Numbered from the stretch's first letter, positions 43,804 to 52,809 are shown. The stretch: 64,000 bases of DNA from Alphaproteobacteria bacterium (GCA_040218575.1 JAVJRE010000002.1:62001-126000), one strand, 5' to 3'. A program made the numbers and translations. The notes: generated from the sequence alone by a model not told the origin.

Positions 43804-44268
43804 TCAGGATCCAGGAGAGCGAAAGCGAAATGCGAACTTGATCTTGGCCGGCCATTCGCCGGCATAGGGTTCCTCGATCACCTGCCTGCGCGTGGCGTGC
43901 GCGTGCAGGAGATGCGGCCGTCCGAAGCGTTCCGTCAGAAAGCCGCAGTGGCAGGGATAAGCTTGATCGGCGAAGACGAGGACGTCGCCGGGCCGCGCTT
44001 GCGTGACGGCGATGCCGTCCATGTGCCCGCGAAAGTGTTCGACAAAGCCCTGTCCCTGCGCGCGGCGCCCATAGACCGTGCTGTCGTAGTCGGCGAGTTC
44101 GAGCGCCCGCGCCACCAGCACCACGAGCCCCGCGCAATCAACACCGGCGCGGCTTCGCCCCTGGTGGCGCCAGGGAACACCCAGCCATGTTCGCGCTTCG
44201 GCGACGATCGCATCGGCCAGATCCCCGATCGCGGTGGCGGTCGCTGATGGTGGGCGGTCAGCGTGCAT
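43804..44268 (-). CDS. NlpC/P60-family tail peptidase (GTA gp14-like)
   Basis: 154 aa. The catalytic cysteine is in SRAGVDCAGLVVLVARAL, and the histidine is likely in CHCGFLTERFGRPHLLHAHA. EARTWLGVPWRHQGRSRAG precedes the Cys as in the family. Tail-borne NlpC/P60 proteins degrade peptidoglycan during DNA entry. The gene overlaps DUF2163 by 11 bp. Confidence 0.9.
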   Translation of the reverse strand: MHADRPPSATATAIGDLADAIVAEARTWLGVPWRHQGRSRAGVDCAGLVVLVARALELADYDSTVYGRRAQGQGFVEHFRGHMDGIAVTQARPGDVLVFADQAYPCHCGFLTERFGRPHLLHAHATRRQVIEEPYAGEWPAKIKFAFRFRSPGS

Positions 44269-45868
44269 CGGGATAACTCATCATGGCGTCCTGGCCCGGC
44301 ACGTAAGGTTCGCCGCGAAAGTTCAGGACGTTTGCGAACCGGTCGATGCAGGTGTCGAGCCGCTTGTCGCAGCCGGGATGAACGCGGAAGGCGTCGCCGG
44401 GCTCGATCGCGTATCCCATCGGCAGGAACAGCTCGATCCGCCCGCTGCCTTGGTTCCAGCCTTTGACCTCGATGGAGCGACCGGCATTGGCGCCGGTCTC
44501 CCAGGTCAGCACACCGCCAGCAAACCAGCCATCAACCGCTCGCGGTTCATCGAGTGTGGCATTGAAGACCGCCCGGTCGATGACTGCCGTCACGACGCCC
44601 GACCGGCTCCAGGCTTCTTCGGCCTCGAACACCGCTCCGCCATCGGCGGTTTGCGCGCCGACGGTGGTGTCGAAACTCGGCTGCTGAGCTGCGGTCGTTC
44701 CGGCGGTCACGCAGCGATAGACGCGGTTCTCGAAATCCGCGGAAGTCGGTACCGATGCCGTCGTGTCCGTGATCGTGGCCACGACGGCGTCGAAAGCCGC
44801 GTTCGACTGGCTGCCAGCCGCGAGCTGGTGCAGGAGCCGGAAGCGGAGAAACCTGGTTCCCACCGGCAACTGGGCCTGCGAAACGCCCCGCTGAACCCAG
44901 CTGTCTTCGGGCAGGATCACCTCGAAGCCCGTGTCGAGAAGCGTTGAGAGCAGGTTCGACGAGCCGTCCAGAGCTTCGATGACGACCCGCCCTAGATCGT
45001 CCGGGAACGAATTCGCCCGGCTCACCGACGCGTCGAGCCGGTAGGCGTCTCCGTCGATCTGCAGTGGATCCAGTCCCGATGTGACGAGGTCGATGGATTG
45101 GGTCAACTCCCCCGATGCCGAGCTTCCGCCCTCAAGGTAAGAGCTCCCAGTCGCAGGCGTCAGGCTGCCATTGCCAGCGTCGTGCACGTCCCAGTCGCCG
45201 GACACCTTCGTCCATCCGGTGGGCGTGAAGCTGGACCCATCGCTGGCACCATCTGCCTCGAAGCTGCCGTTGACGATCGGCAGCGGGAAGCTGACCGGCG
45301 TGCCGGTCGTGCGCACGCGCACCACGTCACCGACGAGGTACGCCGTCGATCGGGCGATCTCTGTCGGGTTTGCCGGCACCTTGCAGCGATGATCCCCGAG
45401 ATCGGCGCGGCATTCGGGGCTGTAGAGTTCACCGATGCGCTGCTGCAGCGCCTGGGTCATGCCGCGCAGCTCGGTCCGGAAAATGCCCTGCTCGGTCAGC
45501 ACGACCTCGCCGAACCAACCGCGGCGCACCCGAAGAGCGCCCATGGCGGGGTCCGCCCAGTTGACGAGGAAAATCCGCACCTCGGCCTGATCGAACAGAC
45601 CGGCGCGCAGCTCCTCCTCGGTGATCGACGCGCTGTCGAAGACGCCCTCGACGTCGAGATTGTCGACGCTCAGGCTCGCATCGTTGGCGATGGCCGTGCG
45701 CGAATAGCCGGAACTCGCCTTGTAGACCTTGCCTTCGAACGACAGATCGCGGTCGTGGTCGGTGAAGAAGAACTCCTTACCGTCCAAGCGCGAGATGCGC
45801 CAGCAGGTGGCGAGCGTCGTCACCGGTCCGGCGATGTGCGCCGCGAGGGCTGCCGAAGTCGATTTCAT
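44258..45868 (-). CDS. DUF2163 tail protein (GTA gp13-like) with a large inserted domain
   Basis: 536 aa, while typical DUF2163 proteins are about 290. The N-terminal half (TLATCWRISRLDGKEFFFTD, CRADLGDHRCKVP) and the C-terminal half (GWFAGGVLTWETGANAGRSI, HPGCDKRLDTCIDRFANVLN, FRGEPYVPG) are standard DUF2163. Between them, about residues 190-415, is an added segment with SFPLPIVNGSFEADGAS and WDVHDAGNGS, resembling a carbohydrate-binding jelly-roll. The ATG overlaps the DUF2460 stop (ATGA). Confidence 0.85.
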   Translation of the reverse strand: MKSTSAALAAHIAGPVTTLATCWRISRLDGKEFFFTDHDRDLSFEGKVYKASSGYSRTAIANDASLSVDNLDVEGVFDSASITEEELRAGLFDQAEVRIFLVNWADPAMGALRVRRGWFGEVVLTEQGIFRTELRGMTQALQQRIGELYSPECRADLGDHRCKVPANPTEIARSTAYLVGDVVRVRTTGTPVSFPLPIVNGSFEADGASDGSSFTPTGWTKVSGDWDVHDAGNGSLTPATGSSYLEGGSSASGELTQSIDLVTSGLDPLQIDGDAYRLDASVSRANSFPDDLGRVVIEALDGSSNLLSTLLDTGFEVILPEDSWVQRGVSQAQLPVGTRFLRFRLLHQLAAGSQSNAAFDAVVATITDTTASVPTSADFENRVYRCVTAGTTAAQQPSFDTTVGAQTADGGAVFEAEEAWSRSGVVTAVIDRAVFNATLDEPRAVDGWFAGGVLTWETGANAGRSIEVKGWNQGSGRIELFLPMGYAIEPGDAFRVHPGCDKRLDTCIDRFANVLNFRGEPYVPGQDAMMSYPDAR

Positions 45869-46467
45869 GGTCTGATCTCCAGCACCGGGATCTGGCCCCA
45901 ACTGCCGAGCTGATAGGTTTCGATCGTGAGGTCCATCTGATCGCTGTCGAAGCGGACGGGCACGTCGAACTCGAAGTCCGCCGTCACCTGGACGCCGGAT
46001 ACGGGGGCGACGGTGAAGGTCACGAGCCCGGTCGCCGTGTTGACGCTCCAGCCGGAGACTGCCTCGACGCCGTCGCGGTAGATCTTCACCGTTCCGGGAA
46101 CGGGCTTGGTGATGACCCGGGTCTCGACCTCGCCGCCGCTGGCGTAGGTCTTCACGAGCTGGAACGTCTTGCTCGCGCCGTCGCCTTGCCCGATCAGCTG
46201 GGCCAGCGCCTGATAGTCGGTCCAGTCCTTGAAGCGGAAACCGTAGGCACGCCCGCGTCGCGCGCGAAAGAAGGCGATGAGGGCGGCCACCTGATCGCGT
46301 TTCTTCAGGCCGTGCGCCACGTTCCATTTGCCCCGCGCAGCGGCCCAGTTCGCGTTGCGCCGCTCGTGTCCCGAAACCGTCGTCACCACGGTGGTCGAGT
46401 AGCCGGGGCCGCCGGACGCCCCGTAGGAGATGTCCGGCGGGAACTGAACGTCGTGAAAGCCGCTCAT
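45865..46467 (-). CDS. DUF2460 distal tail protein (GTA gp12-like)
   Basis: 200 aa, the usual length. Conserved parts are FPPDISYGASGGPGYSTTVV, RRNANWAAARGKWNVAHGLK, FFRARRGRAYGFRFKDWTDY and VRFDSDQMDLTIETYQLGSW. Family TIGR02217/DUF2460 forms the distal tail ring in RcGTA. It is followed by DUF2163, NlpC/P60 and the tip protein in the known order. Confidence 0.93.
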   Translation of the reverse strand: MSGFHDVQFPPDISYGASGGPGYSTTVVTTVSGHERRNANWAAARGKWNVAHGLKKRDQVAALIAFFRARRGRAYGFRFKDWTDYQALAQLIGQGDGASKTFQLVKTYASGGEVETRVITKPVPGTVKIYRDGVEAVSGWSVNTATGLVTFTVAPVSGVQVTADFEFDVPVRFDSDQMDLTIETYQLGSWGQIPVLEIRP

Positions 46468-46494
46468 CTGTCGATCCGTCAGAGATTGCCCAGT

Positions 46495-48984
46495 TCAGAG
46501 ATTACGTCGGGCCCGCTCCATGGCGCGGGCGGCGTCGGCGGCGATCTGCCCTTGGGCGTAGCGAAAGCTGCCCGCGTCCGGGGTGGAGATGTTCATCACC
46601 ACGTTGACCGGTGGACGGGTTTCGCGTGCGGCGCCGATGGCGGCGAGCTGAGCCCGCGACAGCACCATCTCACCGCGCTGCAGGATCGCGGGCACCTCGT
46701 CGGCACGAAGCCCCGCGAGGCCACCGTCGTGGAAGCGCGGCGCACCCGCAAAGGCGAATGCCGGGACGAGCCGCTGCTGAGCGGACCCCCCGGCGACGCC
46801 GCCTTGATGGAAGATGCCGGCGAACAGCCCGCCTCCGCCGCCGAACAAGCCGCCGAGCAGTCCTCCGCTGCCTCCGCCGAGCGCATTGGCCAGTGGCCCG
46901 AGGATCGCGGAACGAACCGCGATGCGGGTGATGTCAGCCAGAATGCTATCGGCGAGCGCCTTGAAGTCGATCTTGCCGCCGGTCACGAAGTTGGCGATGG
47001 AGTCCTCGGCGCTGCGAAAGGCGCTGGTGAGAGCGCTTCCCAGCCCCTTGCCCCAATCCATCGCCTCGCCGGCATAGCGGGACAGCTCCTCGCGAACCGC
47101 CGCCCAGCCGGTTGCCGCCTGCGTGGCCGCCGTTGCCGCCGCCTCACCGGCGGCGCGGCTTGCTTCCGCGGCGCGCGCGGCGGAACCGGCCGAGCCTTCG
47201 CCATCTCCTGCGGCATCGCCCCCGGTGCCGCCAATGGCTGCAAAGGCTTCATCGAGGCGCTCCGTCGCCCCGGCCGCATTGTCGATTTCGGTATTCGCGC
47301 CCGCCATGGCCTCCCGGAGCGCCGCGATGGACGCGAGGGGCGCGCCTGCCAGCTCTCCCAGCGCCGTCGCCGTCTCTCGCGCGTTGTCGGCGGCAGCGCG
47401 CGCATCCTCGGCGAAAGCCGAGAGACCGAAATCCGGCGTCGCGAAGGTATTCGTCTTGAACGCGGCGGCGAAGGCATCACGCGCTGCATTGCCAGCCCGG
47501 CTCGCGGCACCCGCAAACTCGTTCTCGATCCGGCCGAGATCCACGTCCGGCACCAGCTCGATGGCCTGCTCGATGCCAATCGCCGCCAGACCGGCATTGA
47601 CGCCTTCGAGGAGCGCGTTGATGCCATCTACGGCACCGTTGAGCATCGACTCCAGCCCGGCGATCAGCGCGTTCGCCGCCTGGATCGTCAGATCGCCGAT
47701 CGCCCGAGGCAGGTTGCTCCAGATGACGACCATCGCATCGAAAGCACCCTCAAACGTACCGATGGTGCGATTGCCGAAGGCGACGACGGCCTCGAGCGAC
47801 GCCTGTAGCGCGTCGGCAATGCTCGCCTGAATGCCGCTCCAGGCGGCGTCGATGCGCGCTTTCAAGACGCCGGCCAGCAGTCCGATCCTGTCCCAGACCT
47901 CGGCTGCCACGTCACCCAGAAGGCCGAGTGCGGCGCCGAAGCCGCCGGTCGCCTGCACCAACCGACCGAACTGGTAGATCAGCTCACCTGCCGCCACGAC
48001 GAGCGCGCCGATCCCAGTGCGGATCAACGCGCCGCGCAGAAAGACCAGCGCGGTGGCAAGGCCGCGCACCGAGGCGGCGGCCACGACCATGCCGGCGACC
48101 CAGCGCCCGGCGATGAAGGCGGCGAAGGCTGCGGCGATCGAGGCGAGGCGGCCGATGTTGTCGAACAGGAGCCGAATGCCCTGACCAAGCGGACCGGTCG
48201 TGCGCGAAATCGCCGCCAGCGCGTCGGCGACGGCTTCGAGGGCCGGGGCGGCGGCAACGGCAAGCTGGTTCGACAGCCCGCGCCAGATCAGACCGAGGCG
48301 GGAGATCGCATCGTTCGTCCGCTCGATCTGATCGGCGTCCTGCTCGGAGACGACCACGCCGAAGTCGCGAACGTCCTGTGTCGCCTGCCGAAGGGTCGTC
48401 GTGTCGATCCGGGAGATGGCGATGCTGCCTTCCTCCCCGAACAGCTGCCCGGCCACCGCCGCACGCTCGGCCGCGGGCACGAAGTCCTCGATCGCCTGAT
48501 TGATCCGACCGACACGCTCGTCCAGCGGCAGGGCCAGCAAGGCCGATGCCGAAAGCCCGAGCCGTTCGAGCGCCGCGACGGCAGGACCGGTCCCGGCGGC
48601 CGCCTGGCTGAGACGGCGCGTGAGGTCCTTGGTCGCCTGCTCGATGCCGGACATCGAGACGCCGGCCAGTTCACCGGCGCGTTCGAGAACCTGAATGCTC
48701 TCGACGGTGGTTCCGAGCGACTGGGCGAGCTTGGCCTGTGCGTCGACGACCTGAAGGCCGGAGCGGATCATGGCCGCAGCGCCCGCGGCGAAGGCGGTCG
48801 CCGCGGCGGCAGCCGCGATCTGCACGCGCCGATAAAAGGCCGCGACACGGCTGTTCGCAGCGTCCATCTCCCGCGATAGCCGACGGAAGCCTTGCTCCCC
48901 CGCGTCGCCGATACCCTGCAGCTCGGCACGGACTTCACGCCCTCCGACCACGGCAAGGCGAACGGAGACGCGTTTCTCAGCCAT
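46495..48984 (-). CDS. Tail tape measure protein
   Basis: 829 aa with the N-terminal RVSVRLAVVGGREVRAELQG and long helical, Ala-rich stretches with hydrophobic segments (AAFAAFIAGRWVAGMVVAAA). The C-terminus has a Gly-rich part (LGGGSGGLLGGLFGGGGGLF) and ADEVPAILQRGEMVLSRAQL, the usual end of such proteins. It sets tail length and lies directly downstream of the tail chaperone pair. The ATG overlaps the extended chaperone's stop by 8 bp. Confidence 0.93.
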   Translation of the reverse strand: MAEKRVSVRLAVVGGREVRAELQGIGDAGEQGFRRLSREMDAANSRVAAFYRRVQIAAAAAATAFAAGAAAMIRSGLQVVDAQAKLAQSLGTTVESIQVLERAGELAGVSMSGIEQATKDLTRRLSQAAAGTGPAVAALERLGLSASALLALPLDERVGRINQAIEDFVPAAERAAVAGQLFGEEGSIAISRIDTTTLRQATQDVRDFGVVVSEQDADQIERTNDAISRLGLIWRGLSNQLAVAAAPALEAVADALAAISRTTGPLGQGIRLLFDNIGRLASIAAAFAAFIAGRWVAGMVVAAASVRGLATALVFLRGALIRTGIGALVVAAGELIYQFGRLVQATGGFGAALGLLGDVAAEVWDRIGLLAGVLKARIDAAWSGIQASIADALQASLEAVVAFGNRTIGTFEGAFDAMVVIWSNLPRAIGDLTIQAANALIAGLESMLNGAVDGINALLEGVNAGLAAIGIEQAIELVPDVDLGRIENEFAGAASRAGNAARDAFAAAFKTNTFATPDFGLSAFAEDARAAADNARETATALGELAGAPLASIAALREAMAGANTEIDNAAGATERLDEAFAAIGGTGGDAAGDGEGSAGSAARAAEASRAAGEAAATAATQAATGWAAVREELSRYAGEAMDWGKGLGSALTSAFRSAEDSIANFVTGGKIDFKALADSILADITRIAVRSAILGPLANALGGGSGGLLGGLFGGGGGLFAGIFHQGGVAGGSAQQRLVPAFAFAGAPRFHDGGLAGLRADEVPAILQRGEMVLSRAQLAAIGAARETRPPVNVVMNISTPDAGSFRYAQGQIAADAARAMERARRNL

Positions 48985-49644
48985 CTTGATCAGTTCTGAT
49001 TTGCGCGTTCAGCCCGCGCACCATCATGCCCTCCACCTCGGGCAGCAGTTCCGCGCAGACGAGGGTGTCCACTCCAAGCGCGTGCGCGCAGGCGAGAGCG
49101 GCCGTCATGTCGAGGCCGAGGATCGCACCGGGGACGGCGCGCAGCTGCCCCGTGAGCTTTTTGGCGAGATCCCAGACCTGCCAGCCTTCGACCGTCTGCG
49201 GACGGTTCAGGACGGCGGGACATTCGCCGCAAATGCCACGGCAGGATCGGCAATACTGGTCGCCCCCGCTGAAGTGCCATTCGGCGAGGGCGCGGAGCCG
49301 TTTTTTTCCGCTTCCAGCAGCAGACCCTTGGACACGTAGCGGAGCTGGAACGCCTCGAAGAGCGGCAGGATGTCCAGCAGCGCGTCGATACCTTCCGGTG
49401 TGACCGGGACGGGCTCGCCCTCGGCGTCGCCCACCCCTTCCCATTCCAGCACGACCAGTCGAGCAAGAGCCTTGGCCATGGTGACCGCGATGGTCTCGTT
49501 CGATGCATCTTCGGGCAGGCTGGTGACGGTCGGATCGCTGCGGGCCGCGGCCATCAAGGACGTCGTCAGCGGACCGACGCGAAGGCGCACGCCGTGGCCG
49601 AGATCGAGCCAGCGCGGCTCGCGGGAAAGATCGAGACGGATCAT
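48977..49644 (-). CDS. Tail assembly chaperone, -1 frameshift product (GT-like)
   Basis: A -1 shift at AAAAAAC (49306-49300) after 115 codons joins frame 0 to a 107-residue extension: RLRALAEWHFSGGDQYCRSC, RGICGECPAVLNRPQTVEGW, LAKKLTGQLRAVPGAILGLD, LLPEVEGMMVRGLNAQIRT. Total length 222 aa. The extension holds a four-cysteine cluster (C-x2-C-x3-C-x2-C) that could bind zinc. The frame has no sensible independent start, which supports translation only by frameshifting. The layout matches the conserved G/GT chaperones of long-tailed phages. Confidence 0.78.
49207..49644 (-). CDS. Tail assembly chaperone, short form (G-like)
   Basis: 145 aa read in frame 0: MIRLDLSREPRWLDLGHGVR, then ALARLVVLEWEGVGDAEGEP and EAFQLRYVSKGLLLEAEKNG. 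It sits immediately before the tape measure gene and after the tail tube gene, the position of lambda gpG. Past the slippery heptamer at codons 114-115 the zero frame runs on for 30 low-complexity residues to its stop, which is typical of the unshifted product. Confidence 0.8.
   Translation of the reverse strand: MIRLDLSREPRWLDLGHGVRLRVGPLTTSLMAAARSDPTVTSLPEDASNETIAVTMAKALARLVVLEWEGVGDAEGEPVPVTPEGIDALLDILPLFEAFQLRYVSKGLLLEAEKNGSAPSPNGTSAGATSIADPAVAFAANVPPS
49300..49306 (-). promoter_or_regulatory. Programmed -1 frameshift site A AAA AAC
   Basis: On the minus strand the codons GAA AAA AAC GGC contain the heptamer A AAA AAC in the right phase (X XXY YYZ). The -1 frame stays open to 48977 while frame 0 ends at 49207. 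GC-rich sequence downstream could form a stimulatory stem, but I could not fold it here. Confidence 0.8.
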
Positions 49645-49655
49645 GGAGATACTCC

Positions 49656-50927
49656 TTATGCGTAGCTGGTGACGTCGTTCAGGAGATGCGCGCGCAGCAT
49701 GGTGGTTTCGCCGTCATCAAAGGCGGCGCGCCAGTCGAAGCTCGCCTCGACCCCGCCGGGGCCGGAAACGGCGTATTTTGGTTTCGGCAGGAAGACCCGC
49801 GGCAGTTCGAAACGGAGCGCGTAGCCTTCCGGGAAGGTGAAGCCGTATTCCAGAGCGACGGGATCTCCATCGGCGGCTTCGGCCACCAGCGTCGCGCCAT
49901 CGAAGCGCACCGACATCGACCCTTCCGCCGAGGCGAACGTGGGATCGGCCGCCTCGATCTTGCCGTCCTCGCGAATGACCCGGACGCGTTCGAGATTGTT
50001 GGAGAAGGTCAGACTGCCGCCAGTGACGCCCGCGAGCGCCGCACCGCCGCGTCGGATGAAGCCGCGCCCCTGGCTGAAGCGCCGGAGCGCGTAGGCCGTC
50101 GGATTGGCGTCGACCGTCGCCGAGAAGCGTTCCTCGCCTTGGGCCACGAGCTGGAGACGGGCATTTGCCGGTCCCTCCTGACCCATCTCGAAGTTCAGGC
50201 TCTCCATCACCGTGCCGAGGTGACGGAAAAACACCGGCGTGGTGAGCCTCGGGTGGCCGACTTCGATCGTGTAGCTCGGAATGTCGTCTGCGCCGCTCTC
50301 CCAGACATGAGCATAGCCTCCACCGGTCAGCGTGGAGCCCGAGACGCTCGCCGCCGAAGCCGCGATGGTGAAGGCGTTGCCAGACGGGCCTGCCGTATCG
50401 AACTCGATCGTCAGTGTCTGCGTGCTTGCCGGCCGGGAGTAGCTGCACTTCGAGACTTCCGCATCAGCCGAGGCGTTGAGGTCGCTGACCAACTGATCGA
50501 CGGTCTGAGTAGCCGTTCCCTGGATCTGCGTCTCCTCTGCGCCGGCAGTACCGGAGACGAACGTCCAGACCGTACCGTTCAAGGTGACCGTGTCGCCCGC
50601 CGTGGGATTGACGGCGAAGACGATCGAGCCGCTGGCGCTCGTGGGCGTGGTCACCGGGTCTCCGAACAGGCCCGTCAGCCAGAAGCCCGTTCCACGCAAG
50701 TCGAGCGGGATGTCGAGCTGACCCTCGTCGGTGATGAGGCCGCGATAGGGATCCTGCGCGTTGCGCCCGCGTCCGAGCAGCGGGTCGTCCCCGAGCGGCT
50801 GGGCCGAGGAGAGATCGGTCGATTTGAAATCGAGGCTCTGATAGCCGGTGAGCGGCGCGACCCCGTAGCTTGCCTCCCGGCACGCCTTGAGGGTGGCGTC
50901 CGCGCCATATGCGCGCGCCTTGGGCAT
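49656..50927 (-). CDS. Phage major tail (tube) protein
   Basis: 423 aa: KARAYGADATLKACREASYG at the N-terminus, FDPVTTP-like loops, an Ig-like middle section (GSIVFAVNPTAGDTVTLNGT, IQGTATQTVDQLVSDLNASA), and ALRRFSQGRGFIRRGGAALA, then VFLPKPKYAVSGPGGVEASF at the C-terminus. Long for a tube protein because of the inserted Ig-like portion. The identification rests on position between the head-tail genes and the chaperone and on the overall resemblance to tube proteins of Rhodobacter-type siphophages. Confidence 0.78.
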   Translation of the reverse strand: MPKARAYGADATLKACREASYGVAPLTGYQSLDFKSTDLSSAQPLGDDPLLGRGRNAQDPYRGLITDEGQLDIPLDLRGTGFWLTGLFGDPVTTPTSASGSIVFAVNPTAGDTVTLNGTVWTFVSGTAGAEETQIQGTATQTVDQLVSDLNASADAEVSKCSYSRPASTQTLTIEFDTAGPSGNAFTIAASAASVSGSTLTGGGYAHVWESGADDIPSYTIEVGHPRLTTPVFFRHLGTVMESLNFEMGQEGPANARLQLVAQGEERFSATVDANPTAYALRRFSQGRGFIRRGGAALAGVTGGSLTFSNNLERVRVIREDGKIEAADPTFASAEGSMSVRFDGATLVAEAADGDPVALEYGFTFPEGYALRFELPRVFLPKPKYAVSGPGGVEASFDWRAAFDDGETTMLRAHLLNDVTSYA

Positions 50928-50966
50928 GGATGACTCCCGTCTTGTCGTGATTGGGTCGTGGTTGGG

Positions 50967-51398
50967 TCAGGGGGTGAGCGGATCGCTCACCAGGTATTCG
51001 ATCGTGACGATGATCCGGGCGGTCAGCATCGGCGGCGCTCCTTCGAGAGCGAGCGCACCCGTCTCCGGGGCTGACGGCGTCAGGTTCTCGGCGAGCCCGC
51101 CGAGAGTCTCATCGACACGCAGGGCGGTCCCGATTGCACCCAGCAGCTGATCGAGCGCCGATTCGCCGCCGCCACTGGGATCTCGCGGCATATAGACTTC
51201 CAGCTCGACCCGATGCGCGTAGAACTCGGTGCGGGGGTTAAGGGTGATGTCGGGTTCGCCTGGTTCGCCGTCGCGCAGGATGACGAGACCGGCGGCGGGC
51301 ACCTTCTCGGGCAGCACCTCGTTGCGCCGCACCGGCGCAGCCAACTGCCCCGCGAGAACAACCGCGAGTGCGGCGAGGATCTGTTCACGTCGAGACAT
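50967..51398 (-). CDS. Tail terminator/completion-like protein
   Basis: 143 aa (MSRREQILAALAVVLAGQLA, FYAHRVELEVYMPRDPSGGG, ARIIVTIEYLVSDPLTP). The fold and length fit the tail terminator group (gpU-like); homologues are sometimes mislabelled acyl-CoA transferase. Its ATG overlaps the stop of the DUF6441-like gene by a base. Function is inferred from position. Confidence 0.6.
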   Translation of the reverse strand: MSRREQILAALAVVLAGQLAAPVRRNEVLPEKVPAAGLVILRDGEPGEPDITLNPRTEFYAHRVELEVYMPRDPSGGGESALDQLLGAIGTALRVDETLGGLAENLTPSAPETGALALEGAPPMLTARIIVTIEYLVSDPLTP

Positions 51399-52057
51399 CA
51401 GCGGCTCCCGTCCCCGTCAGAAATCCAGTTGCGCACGACGAGGCTGGGCAACCGGATTACCCAGCGATCCGCGGCGCCGGCGACCTCGAGGCGCTTGCGG
51501 ACCGTGACCTGTGGAACCAGGATGAACATCGGAACGGTGACCAGTCCTCGGCCCGTCCGAAGCGCGGAAGCGCTCGCGCGCGAGAAGCCACCACGCTTTC
51601 CTGTCCGGGCACGCATGCCGTCAGCGACGAGTAGAGAAGCAGCATTGCGGCGATAGACGAAGCGCAACCGTTGCCCGGTCCGTCGCTCCCATCGACCGGG
51701 CGTGATCTTCCGGCCGCCATCGCCATACCGGCCTGCAGCCGCCGTCGGGATCGCGAGGAAAAAGCCGTTCTTCGACCGAATGGTCGCGCCGTCCTCGTAG
51801 ATGCGGATGATGCCCGGCGCCTTGGACCAGACGAGGCCCGCCGCCCGGATGCTGTCCTCGCCCTTGGGAAAGACCTCGCCCCGCCAGGTGCGCGCCAGCC
51901 GAGCACCCAGCCCCGCCGAGGTGACCTGCGTCCGGAGCTCGGTCTTCAGCCCGTCGGTGGCTTGAGTAATCCCAATGGTAACGGCCTTCTCGGCGGCCTT
52001 GACCTCTTCGGACATCAGCTTGCCGAGATCGCCGATCGTGGTGACCGAGAACCTCAT
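51398..52057 (-). CDS. DUF6441-family phage protein (minor tail/neck component)
   Basis: 219 aa from MRFSVTTIGDLGKLMSEEVK. Motifs recalled for DUF6441 are seen: SAGLGARLARTWRGEVFPKG, AAGLVWSKAPGIIRIYEDGA, FFLAIPTAAAGRYGDGGRKI, RWERRTGQRLRFVYRR and VPMFILVPQVTVRKRL. It occupies the slot of HK97 gp10-like neck proteins. The ATG overlaps the upstream stop (ATGA). Confidence 0.75.
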   Translation of the reverse strand: MRFSVTTIGDLGKLMSEEVKAAEKAVTIGITQATDGLKTELRTQVTSAGLGARLARTWRGEVFPKGEDSIRAAGLVWSKAPGIIRIYEDGATIRSKNGFFLAIPTAAAGRYGDGGRKITPGRWERRTGQRLRFVYRRNAASLLVADGMRARTGKRGGFSRASASALRTGRGLVTVPMFILVPQVTVRKRLEVAGAADRWVIRLPSLVVRNWISDGDGSR

Positions 52058-52365
52058 GCCTCGCGCAGCTCCGCCGTCCAGATCAGTCGCTCCGGATCCC
52101 GGCTCGGCTCTCCCTGGACGACGTAGGAAACGCCGTCGAGTTGGAACCCGTCGCCTTCGGCGAGCTGCGGCGCATCGGCGACGCGAATGTCGAGCAGCGT
52201 CGTGGCGGCATGAAGCCGGGTCTCGCCGAACTCGAAGACCTGGTCCGGTCGGCGTAGGACGACCCGGACCGGGACCGCGCTGCCGCCCGAGGGCGTGAAG
52301 GAGGCCTCCCGCGCCATGTTCGGGTCGGCGAACAGCGTCTCGAACGCAGCGGCGATGGCCGACAT
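52054..52365 (-). CDS. Head-tail joining protein (gpFII-like)
   Basis: 103 aa: MSAIAAAFETLFADPNMARE, VRVVLRRPDQVFEFGETRLH, GDGFQLDGVSYVVQGEPSRD. Length and the small beta-barrel pattern fit the lambda FII attachment-protein family. It lies between DUF2190 and DUF6441, the expected position for a connector component, and overlaps DUF2190 by one base. Confidence 0.72.
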   Translation of the reverse strand: MSAIAAAFETLFADPNMAREASFTPSGGSAVPVRVVLRRPDQVFEFGETRLHAATTLLDIRVADAPQLAEGDGFQLDGVSYVVQGEPSRDPERLIWTAELREA

Positions 52366-52700
52366 CAGAAGCTGCCATTCAGGCGTACCCGCCCGATCAC
52401 GTCGCCGGCACCACCGGCGACGGCTTCGGTCGCTACGCCGATCAACGTGTTGGCGGTGGCGGTCTTCGTCGCCTCCTTGTTGGTGTTGTCCCAGTAGACC
52501 TTGTCTCCGGCTGACCAGGCCTGGGACGCGACCTTCTTCAAGTCGAAGACGCCGATGAGCGCGGTCTCGACGGTTGCGCCACTGGCGGCATCCCCGGCGG
52601 CCACACCGAAGACGGAGCCGACGAGCAGGCCGTCGCCGGACGCAACGTCATAGGGCGCGGACAGGGTGATCGTGTTGCCGGGTTGGACGTAGTTCTTCAT
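52365..52700 (-). CDS. DUF2190 capsid decoration-like protein
   Basis: 111 aa beginning MKNYVQPGNTITLSAPYDVA, with the family's GDGLLVGSVFGVAAGDAASG and VYWDNTNKEATKT. DUF2190 proteins are cement/decoration proteins encoded next to the major capsid in many siphophages. Located 109 bp after the capsid fusion gene. Confidence 0.85.
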   Translation of the reverse strand: MKNYVQPGNTITLSAPYDVASGDGLLVGSVFGVAAGDAASGATVETALIGVFDLKKVASQAWSAGDKVYWDNTNKEATKTATANTLIGVATEAVAGGAGDVIGRVRLNGSF

Positions 52701-52809
52701 CGCGTGGGTCCTCTTGAAAGGCGAAGGGCGGCTCCCCGCAGTCGAAGGCCTGCAGTACGAGGGGTTCCGCCCGTCTCGTCAGGGTTCAGATGTCAGGGGG
52801 TGGTCCGGC

